Shown: one piece after another, positions 57,724 to 64,000 of the stretch
Layout of the letters: each line of letters starts with the position of its first letter
How positions within the stretch are numbered: the stretch's first letter is position 1
Source: Buchnera aphidicola (Eriosoma lanigerum)
GTDB taxonomy: Bacteria > Pseudomonadota > Gammaproteobacteria > Enterobacterales > Enterobacteriaceae
DNA: 64,000 nt
Assembly: GCF_964059125.1 (NCBI RefSeq)
Contig: NZ_OZ060395.1
Location: 299,080 to 363,079, forward strand
Reading direction: 5' to 3'
Position numbers and translations under genes: made by a program
The notes under the pieces: generated by a model
What the model was told of the DNA's origin: nothing
Database searches by the model: none
What the model saw: the letters and a program-made list of their open reading frames with translations, nothing else

Positions 57724-58272
57724 ATAAGTTAACTCTAATATATTTACAATATAAATATATAGTAAGATTATATTGATTAAAATTTTTGAATATTAAAGAA
57801 ATAAATTAAAAATATTTATTTTTATTAAAAAACTAATTTTTTATTTCATAGTAAGAGACAAAATATTATTAAGAATAATATTTAATTTTTACTATATATT
57901 TAATATTTGATTAACTATATTAATAATGATATTAATACATTAATTGAAATTATAATTTTCATAACAAATTTATAATACAACATTATTACGTATATATATA
58001 TATTATAATAATAGACTATATTTTAAATATTATAGAAATAATATCTATTATTATACTGAAATATTTTTTATATATACTAAAAAAATTAAATATTATTCAA
58101 TAATGATACAAATAAGTATATTGACATTAAATTAATATTTATATCTTACATTAATTTTTATATTTTAATTAATGTTATTAACTATAATATATATATAAAT
58201 AATTAATAAAATATTAATATTTATAGTATAATAATATATATATATTCATTAATATATAAAAATTTATAAAAA
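57724..58272. other. Divergent intergenic region minC-rsmC
   Basis: 549 AT-rich bases between divergent genes, no other gene; promoters not identifiable with confidence. Confidence 0.45.
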
Positions 58273-59289
58273 ATGATTAAAAATTTAACAGAAGAAAGCA
58301 AAATTTTATTAAAAAATTCTATTTTTTTTTCTAATAAAAACGTGCTTGTCTATGGTGATATTAAAGATAATTTACCTTTTTTATTACCTTCTCAATTAAC
58401 TCACATATATATAACAAAATATAATATATGGAAATTATTAAATAATGAAATAAAAAATTGCTATGTACATTTTAATTTTAAAATAAAAGAACAACATTGT
58501 TATAAAACAGATATATTAATTTATTATTGGCCTAAAGATAAAAAAGAAGCAATATTTCAATTAAAATATTTATTTTCATGTAATTTTATAAAATGTCTAT
58601 TAATTGTTGTAGGAAAAAATATTAAAGGAGTACGTAGTGCTCCAAAAATTATTAATAACTGGAGTAATTTAAAAAAATTAGATGTTGCTAAACATTGTTC
58701 TATATATGTTGGAAATATTCGTCAAAGCATTCAATTCCATATAGAAAAATTATTTAATACATATGTAATTAATAATATGACTATAAAAATACTACCTGGA
58801 GTCTTTGGATATAAATCAATTGATCAGGGAACTTTATTACTTACTTCAACTTTTTTAAAAAATTATACTGGAAAAGTACTCGATGTAGGTTGTGGATCAG
58901 GTGTATTATCTATATTATTGTTTCAAATTTCATCAAAAATTAATTTAACTTTAATTGATATTGATTCAATTTCATTAGATAATTGTACTTATAACCTAAA
59001 ATTAAATAATATTCCAGGAAAAGTATTAGCTAGTGATTTATTTTCTAATATTAATGAAAAGTTTGATTTAATTTTATCAAATCCACCTTTACATGAAGAC
59101 ATACAATTAACTACTAAAATTATCAAAAAATTAATAGTAGAATCTAGTCAATACTTAAATAAAAATGGAGAACTAAGATTTGTCACTTTATCTTCATTAT
59201 TATTTTGTAAATTATTACAAACATATTTTTCTAAAATTAAAATTTTATTAAAAAATCGTTGTTTTATTGTATATCAAGCATTTTTATAA
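58273..59289 (+). CDS. rsmC: 16S rRNA m2G1207 methyltransferase RsmC
   Basis: SAM-dependent methylation of G1207 in 16S rRNA; 338 residues (E. coli 343). The N-terminal half is a degenerate methyltransferase-like domain that helps bind RNA and is poorly conserved here; the C-terminal catalytic domain has GVFGYKSIDQGT, the SAM motif VLDVGCGSGVLS and the NPP motif ILSNPPLHEDI (Leu in place of the usual Phe). No ribosome site is seen. The function of the N-terminal half may be reduced. Confidence 0.9.
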   Translation: MIKNLTEESKILLKNSIFFSNKNVLVYGDIKDNLPFLLPSQLTHIYITKYNIWKLLNNEIKNCYVHFNFKIKEQHCYKTDILIYYWPKDKKEAIFQLKYLFSCNFIKCLLIVVGKNIKGVRSAPKIINNWSNLKKLDVAKHCSIYVGNIRQSIQFHIEKLFNTYVINNMTIKILPGVFGYKSIDQGTLLLTSTFLKNYTGKVLDVGCGSGVLSILLFQISSKINLTLIDIDSISLDNCTYNLKLNNIPGKVLASDLFSNINEKFDLILSNPPLHEDIQLTTKIIKKLIVESSQYLNKNGELRFVTLSSLLFCKLLQTYFSKIKILLKNRCFIVYQAFL

Positions 59290-59333
59290 AAATTAATTTA
59301 ATATTTATTATATTAAATTATTTAATATATTTT

Positions 59334-59420
59334 TGGTACCCGGAGCGGGACTTGAACCCGCAAAGCTAAAAAGCCGAGGGATTTTAAATCCCTTGTGTCT
59401 ACCAATTTCACCATCCGGGC
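59334..59420 (-). tRNA. leuZ: tRNA-Leu (anticodon UAA)
   Basis: 87 bases, with the encoded CCA end (top-strand TGG at 59334-59336). The acceptor stem GCCCGGA/TCCGGGT, the D-arm TGGTGAAATTGGTAGACA, an anticodon stem GGGAT with loop TTTAAAA, a class II long variable arm and the GGGTTCAAGTCCC arm all fold. The sequence is very close to E. coli leuZ, including its place next to tRNA-Cys. Confidence 0.95.
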
Positions 59421-59443
59421 AAATTAGATTTGAAAAATATATG

Positions 59444-59514
59444 AGGCGCATCCCGGAATCGAACCGAGTTATACGGATTTGCAATCCGCTGCATAACCAA
59501 TCTGCCAACGCGCC
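59444..59514 (-). tRNA. cysT: tRNA-Cys (anticodon GCA)
   Basis: 71 bases without encoded CCA. The acceptor stem is GGCGCGT/ATGCGCC, the anticodon arm GCGGATTGCAAATCCGT and the T-arm TCGGTTCGATTCCGG. It lies 23 bases upstream of tRNA-Leu, the E. coli glyW-cysT-leuZ order, with glyW lost. The two are probably cotranscribed. Confidence 0.95.
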
Positions 59515-59520
59515 TAATAT

Positions 59521-59884
59521 TATTGATATAATAAACTAAAAATAGAGTATTTATCAAGAGATAATATTATTATTTTTTACAATTTTTATCAAGAAATAAT
59601 TAAAAACATATTAATTAAAATATTTTTTTTTTAAATTTATGATAATTTAAAATAAAAATAATTATTTTTGTATATTAAATATAAATAAAAATTATAATTA
59701 ATAAAATAAATATATAAATTAATAATCATAAATAAAAACATATTTATATAAAATTATGATATAATAAATGTAAGAATTTATTTAAAATTAATTTTTTATT
59801 CAATTTATTTATTGTACAAAATAAAGTAATTAACAATATTTTAAAAACAATAAATAATTTAAATGTAAAATAATTATAATAAAT
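59521..59884. other. Divergent spacer between tRNA-Cys and tRNA-Ser
   Basis: 364 AT-rich bases; must contain promoters for both tRNA units. Nothing else recognised. Confidence 0.4.
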
Positions 59885-59972
59885 GGAGGGATGGCCGAGT
59901 GGCTTAAGGCAGCGGTCTTGAAAACCGCAGGTGAATAAAGATCATCCGAGAGTTCGAATCTCTCTCCCTCCA
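59885..59972 (+). tRNA. serT: tRNA-Ser (anticodon UGA)
   Basis: 88 bases, CCA not encoded. The acceptor stem is GGAGGGA/TCCCTCC, the D-arm GGCCGAGTGGCTTAAGGC, the anticodon stem GCGGT with loop CTTGAAA, the long variable arm of a class II tRNA, and the T-arm GAGAGTTCGAATCTCTC. Corresponds to E. coli serT. Confidence 0.95.
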
Positions 59973-60055
59973 AAAGTAGTAAATTTAATATTACTGCAAG
60001 TTCTATACATTTAATTAATGAAAACTTTGTTTTTTTTTTTTAAATTAATTAATTT

Positions 60056-61063
60056 TTAATTTATGCCCTCAACATCAATTTCTACTCTTCTATCCGGAGC
60101 TAAACAACTAATTAATAACGATTTGTTATTAATATTTTTACAAAATTTACTAGCAATGGAAGATTCTTCTATTGTTTTTTCTTTAATATATTTTTTAGCT
60201 ATTCCTCTAAATGTCAAATAATTTGAAATTGATTTCATACGATCAACAGATATTTTTTCTTGTTTAGATTTTATTCCAAATTTATCACTATATCCTGTAA
60301 TGTTATATATAACGTAAGAAAAATTCATTTTTTTTATTTTTTCATTCAATTTTTCTAAAATTAAATGAGCAGCAGAAGTTAATTTAGAACTTCCAAAAGG
60401 AAATAAAATTGTTTCTTTTATATGTGTTGTTGTATTCATAATAAAAGAATTAGATTTATTAAAATAATGAAGTGGAACTAATGGAAAGAAAAAACTCATA
60501 TTAAATTTTCCATGTTTAAATGCTAATTTATTGTTATATTTTATATCTGTAGAATTCATTTCTAATTCATAACCAAACCGATATAATACATGATTTTTGA
60601 ACATTCGTTCAAAACCAATAGAAAATGTTTCTACTAATTTCGCTGTACTTTTCATTATTTGTTTTAACGGTAATTTTTTAAAAAATAAATAAGGTTGGAT
60701 CTTACTTCCTATGCTATGATAAATAAATAACTTATTAAATATTGGATAAGATAACTTGATACTTGAATTTAGTTCAATATTTTCAAATTGATTTAATCTA
60801 TAATTTTTATCAATATTGATATTATCAACATTTAATTCAAAGCTTAAATATGAATTTTTTTCGTATCCTAATATAATAGAATTTGGAATTTTCATTCTTT
60901 TTTGCTTAAGATGTTTGGTACTAAAAAAATTATAGTAAGATTTAAGATTGGAATTAGACAAATTAGTTTGTGTACCTAAATATAACTCTGATGTATTATC
61001 ATCAGCTTTGACGTTAACAGGAAACAATAATAAAATTACAATAAAAAAAAATGGATATTTCAT
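60056..61063 (-). CDS. ompA: Outer membrane protein OmpA
   Basis: 335 residues (E. coli 346). The N-terminal signal peptide (about residues 1-20, KYPFFFIVILLLFPVNVKA) is followed by a strongly diverged beta-barrel (about 21-200) and a periplasmic OmpA-like domain (about 210-330) with ILFPFGSSKLT, ITGYSDKFG and SVDRMKSISNYLTFRG, where the Asp and Arg for binding diaminopimelate are kept. A pair of Cys near the C-terminus (CKNINNKSLLISC) matches the E. coli disulfide. TAAGGGG precedes the ATG. The loops of the barrel are shortened and basic. Confidence 0.93.
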   Translation of the reverse strand: MKYPFFFIVILLLFPVNVKADDNTSELYLGTQTNLSNSNLKSYYNFFSTKHLKQKRMKIPNSIILGYEKNSYLSFELNVDNINIDKNYRLNQFENIELNSSIKLSYPIFNKLFIYHSIGSKIQPYLFFKKLPLKQIMKSTAKLVETFSIGFERMFKNHVLYRFGYELEMNSTDIKYNNKLAFKHGKFNMSFFFPLVPLHYFNKSNSFIMNTTTHIKETILFPFGSSKLTSAAHLILEKLNEKIKKMNFSYVIYNITGYSDKFGIKSKQEKISVDRMKSISNYLTFRGIAKKYIKEKTIEESSIASKFCKNINNKSLLISCLAPDRRVEIDVEGIN

Positions 61064-62053
61064 ATTCCCCTTACTCTATTATGGTAAAATACAATTTTAC
61101 AAAAAAAAAATTTTAAAATATACATTATTCAATAAAATATATTAAAATATTTAAATATTTTAAATTGAACTAAAAATCAATCTTATTTAATTAATAACAC
61201 AAAATACTTTTATATTTCATGATTAAAATAGATATAGTATTTATTACTAGTTAAATAAATTTATTTTAAATTTATGTATCATCAATACAAATTTAAAAAA
61301 TATCATTAATTAATTTTTTAATATTTTATGTTTATAACATATTAAAGTTATAGTAATACACTTACTATAAATAAAAATTTACAATTATAATAAAAAGAAC
61401 AATTATTCTTATTAATAAAAATTATAATTTATAGATTATTTTATATTAATAATACAATGATAATTATCATAAATTTCAAATAGAGATAAGATTATTCATC
61501 TAATAATACATTAAAGACCTATATAAAAAAAAATGAATTAAAAAAATGAAAACAAGAAAAATAATTGTATTAATTTTATTATAAGAATTTTAAGTAAAAA
61601 AAAATATATTACTGTGTTTTCATTCTTGTAAAATATATATTTTATTATAAAAAACAATATTTTATATTGTATATGATACTATAAGTAATATTACTGAAAT
61701 TTTCATAATATAATCTATATACAAATTGATAAATTATTATAGAAAAATAATTTTTAATATCATATATTTATTTAATACTATTTTTTAAGTACATTACATA
61801 CATAAAAATATGTAAAATATAATTTAATTAAGAAAATAATATATATTTAATTATTTGACTGTAATTGATGTAAATCGTGTTCAAGTTCAAAAATAATATT
61901 TAAAAAATTACTTATATATTGAATATAATATATTTAAAAAATATATAATATTAAATGAATATATGAATTATACATAAATAAACAATTTCATTAACACAGT
62001 TCTACTATTTATAGAATCAATATTGAATATCATAGATAAAATAATCAATATAA
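61064..62053. other. Gene-free spacer ompA-flgA; flgM and flgN absent
   Basis: 990 AT-rich bases. In E. coli flgM and flgN follow flgA on this side, then murJ; no frame for them is seen. This is consistent with loss of the FliA/FlgM switch. No hairpin of note. Confidence 0.5.
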
Positions 62054-62746
62054 TTAATTTAAAATTACAACTTCTCCATGAGCACCAACTATACCAGTAA
62101 TAATTTTCCCATTATCCATAACTACATCTATAGTATCATTCATTAAAGCATTACTTAAAGCTTTTCCTTCAGACATAACTATAAATCCATTTCCTTTAAT
62201 TATAACTGAAATACGTTGATGTAATTTAACTAACCATGGTTTATGTATCATTTCTATTAATATTGGTTCATTTGGTTGAATGTGACGCATGGCAATATTA
62301 TTTATTACTTGTTTTGTATTTAAACAAACGTTTTCCGATATTTGATCTAATTGTCCTTCTATAACTTTAATATCATTGAATGATATGGTTGCTCCAAAAT
62401 TAATATGTTTTGCTGATACTAAGTATTTTCCATATACAAATAAATTAAATTGAATTAATTGACTAAAATTTTTACAAATAATTACAGCATGCATTTTCCC
62501 CCATTTTGGAGCATTTGACATTAGAACAATATCTGGTTTATTACAAATAATTTTAATATTATTTAAATTTTTTATATTTATTTTCATATTATGAGAATGG
62601 ATAGGATCTCTTTTTTGTAATAACTTCATTAGTGCATTAGAAATATTAAAATTACTTCCCATATTTTTATCTAGTAATTCTGCAGAGTTAACTGATGATA
62701 TAAAACATGTTAAAAAAAATATAATAATATTAAAAATATTAAACAT
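62054..62746 (-). CDS. flgA: Flagellar P-ring assembly chaperone FlgA
   Basis: Periplasmic chaperone for FlgI; 230 residues (E. coli 219). Signal peptide at residues 1-24 (FNIIIFFLTCFISSVNS), then a SAF domain near the C-terminus (ISFNDIKVIEGQL, IQPNEPILIEM, VIIKGNGFIVMSEGKAL). The start at 62746 is fixed by CAGGAG 5 bases upstream; the in-frame TTG at 62764 is not needed. Divergent from flgBC, as in E. coli. Confidence 0.93.
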   Translation of the reverse strand: MFNIFNIIIFFLTCFISSVNSAELLDKNMGSNFNISNALMKLLQKRDPIHSHNMKINIKNLNNIKIICNKPDIVLMSNAPKWGKMHAVIICKNFSQLIQFNLFVYGKYLVSAKHINFGATISFNDIKVIEGQLDQISENVCLNTKQVINNIAMRHIQPNEPILIEMIHKPWLVKLHQRISVIIKGNGFIVMSEGKALSNALMNDTIDVVMDNGKIITGIVGAHGEVVILN

Positions 62747-63010
62747 CAAATCTCCTGATTTCAATCATATCTAAAAAATATTATAAAAGTATTGCAATAC
62801 TAAAATATAATATATAATAAACAAACACACAAAAATAATTTTTTATATAATATTAATAAATCTTATGAAATCAAGTTAAAATACATACATAATGTAGATT
62901 ATGTATTAATTTTATTATATAATACATAAATACGTAATTTTTAAAAAATTATTAATTATTAATTAAAATTTAATATAATTATTCACATTAATTACATATT
63001 TAGGAATCGT
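62747..63010. promoter_or_regulatory. Divergent flgA-flgB control region
   Basis: 264 AT-rich bases. In E. coli FlhDC-dependent class II promoters lie here; I see no FlhDC half sites. Confidence 0.35.
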
Positions 63011-63421
63011 ATGTTCAATAAAATATATAATGCTTTTAAATTTAATGATACAGCACTAGATTTAATTAGTTATAGACAAGCAATTTTAGCATCTAATATT
63101 ACTAATTCCAACACTCCAAATTATCAATCTAAAGATATTAACTTTTCCAAAGAGTTAAAAAAATCTATGATAAAAAATATCAATTTCAAACGATTACCAT
63201 TAATAAACACATCATGGAAACATATTAATCATTCTAACGAAAGTTATATTTCTAAGATTAAAGTATTTAACACAAATTCTAAAAATCAATCATCTATTCA
63301 TAATTCTGTCAATATGAATATAGAACGTGTTAAATTTATTAATAATTCTATTCAGTATCAAACTGTATTAACTTTATTAAATAATCAAATTAAAAATATG
63401 TTCAATGTAATACAAGGATAA
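63011..63421 (+). CDS. flgB: Flagellar basal-body rod protein FlgB
   Basis: Proximal rod subunit; 136 residues (E. coli 138). It begins with the rod-protein helix ALDLISYRQAILASNITNSNTPNYQSKDINF, the N-terminal motif of flagellar axial proteins, and ends with a C-terminal helix YQTVLTLLNNQIKNMFNVIQG. TTTAGGAA lies 5 bases upstream of the ATG. flgC follows after 4 bases. Confidence 0.96.
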   Translation: MFNKIYNAFKFNDTALDLISYRQAILASNITNSNTPNYQSKDINFSKELKKSMIKNINFKRLPLINTSWKHINHSNESYISKIKVFNTNSKNQSSIHNSVNMNIERVKFINNSIQYQTVLTLLNNQIKNMFNVIQG

Positions 63422-63425
63422 AAAT

Positions 63426-63830
63426 ATGAACTTATTCAATGTGTTAGATATTGCATCATCAGGATTAGATGTACAATCAAAAAAAATTAATATGAATGCT
63501 ACAAATATAGCTAACGTTGATAGTATGATAATTAAAAATAAAAAAATGTATCCATATGTTGCGAAAAAAATATTATTAAAATTTGATAATAATAAAAATA
63601 TAGGAGGAGTTAAAATAGATAAAATTATACCAGATTCAGCTTCTTTTAATTTATTATATAATCCCAACAATCCCATGTCTGATAAAAATGGTTATGTTAA
63701 GACTTCAAACGTTAATGTGGTTTCTGAAATTATTGATAGTATTTCAGCATCTCGAAATTATCAAGCAAATATTGAAATGATTAATACCATTAAACTACTA
63801 TTAATAAAAACATTATCAATGGGTCAATAA
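63426..63830 (+). CDS. flgC: Flagellar basal-body rod protein FlgC
   Basis: Proximal rod subunit; 134 residues, as in E. coli. It carries the axial N-terminal motif LDIASSGLDVQSKKINMNATNIAN (in parts) and the C-terminal YVKTSNVNVVSEIIDSISASRNYQANIEMINT. Its ribosome site AAGGA overlaps the flgB stop, so the two are coupled. In E. coli flgD follows at once; here the next 170 bases to the window end contain no start of a frame. Confidence 0.96.
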   Translation: MNLFNVLDIASSGLDVQSKKINMNATNIANVDSMIIKNKKMYPYVAKKILLKFDNNKNIGGVKIDKIIPDSASFNLLYNPNNPMSDKNGYVKTSNVNVVSEIIDSISASRNYQANIEMINTIKLLLIKTLSMGQ

Positions 63831-64000
63831 AAACTAAATTTAGTTAAAAATGTTCAATATATATAAGAAATAAAATTTATTTGTAAAAATTTGATATCAA
63901 TAAATGTTTGTTATTAATCCAATGTATATATATGTAAGTATGTAATGTAAAAATAACAATTTGTATGTTATTAAATAAATAAAATATATAAATTAGATTA
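63831..64000. other. Downstream of flgC, no flgD start
   Basis: 170 AT-rich bases to the window edge without a gene start. flgD may be lost or displaced. Confidence 0.5.

Noticed and set aside
59308..59539. Short open frames across the tRNA-Leu/tRNA-Cys region on both strands
   Set aside because: They are translations of the two tRNA genes, not proteins.

Overview
The window reads as one chromosome segment of a reduced, extremely AT-rich gammaproteobacterial insect endosymbiont, most probably a Buchnera aphidicola strain. Three things point there. The proteins align almost end to end with Escherichia coli homologues. The gene order (sohB, suhB, rlmN, hisS, glyA, bio, pgl, mfd, gapA, fldA, phrB, ybgI, sucAB, gpmA, pfkA, tpiA, ihfB, rpsA, cmk, aroA, serC, serS, trxB, infA, aspS, pykA, zwf, htpX, cspC, yoaE, tsaB, minEDC, rsmC, tRNAs, ompA, flgABC) is the one I recall for Buchnera. 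Long spacers contain almost nothing but A and T. I saw no transposon, phage, CRISPR array or recent horizontal island. The strain assignment rests on memory of gene order, not on a search.

Layout: 1-10.4 kb holds the end of rluB, then sohB, the regulator cysB, a suhB with altered active site, rlmN, hisS and glyA. The neighbours topA (sohB-cysB gap) and ispG (rlmN-hisS gap) are not at their expected places. 10.6-15.6 kb is a complete, E. coli-ordered biotin locus (bioA divergent from bioBFCD). 15.6-35 kb carries pgl, gltP, an N-terminally truncated mfd, gapA, fldA, phrB, ybgI, sucAB, gpmA and pfkA, with large empty spacers. 35-43 kb is a leftward block: tpiA, ihfB, rpsA, cmk, aroA, serC, serS. 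43.5-53.2 kb has trxB, infA, aspS, pykA, zwf, htpX and a yobF-like leader plus cspC. 53.4-64 kb has yoaE, tsaB, minCDE, rsmC, three tRNA genes, ompA and the start of the flagellar cluster (flgA / flgBC).

Together the genes supply lower glycolysis and entry to the pentose phosphate pathway (pfkA, tpiA, gapA, gpmA, pykA, zwf, pgl), the 2-oxoglutarate dehydrogenase E1 and E2 subunits (sucAB), biotin, serine, glycine and chorismate precursors (serC, glyA, aroA), translation (hisS, serS, aspS, rpsA, infA, rlmN, rsmC, tsaB), division-site selection (minCDE) and a flagellar basal-body remnant.

The observations most worth a second look are a SuhB that has lost its metal-binding acids while keeping its fold, a GC-richer yobF-like leader before cspC with coding signal split between frames, and a perfect 60-bp-arm inverted repeat between serS and trxB. 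No clearly new multi-gene system was found.
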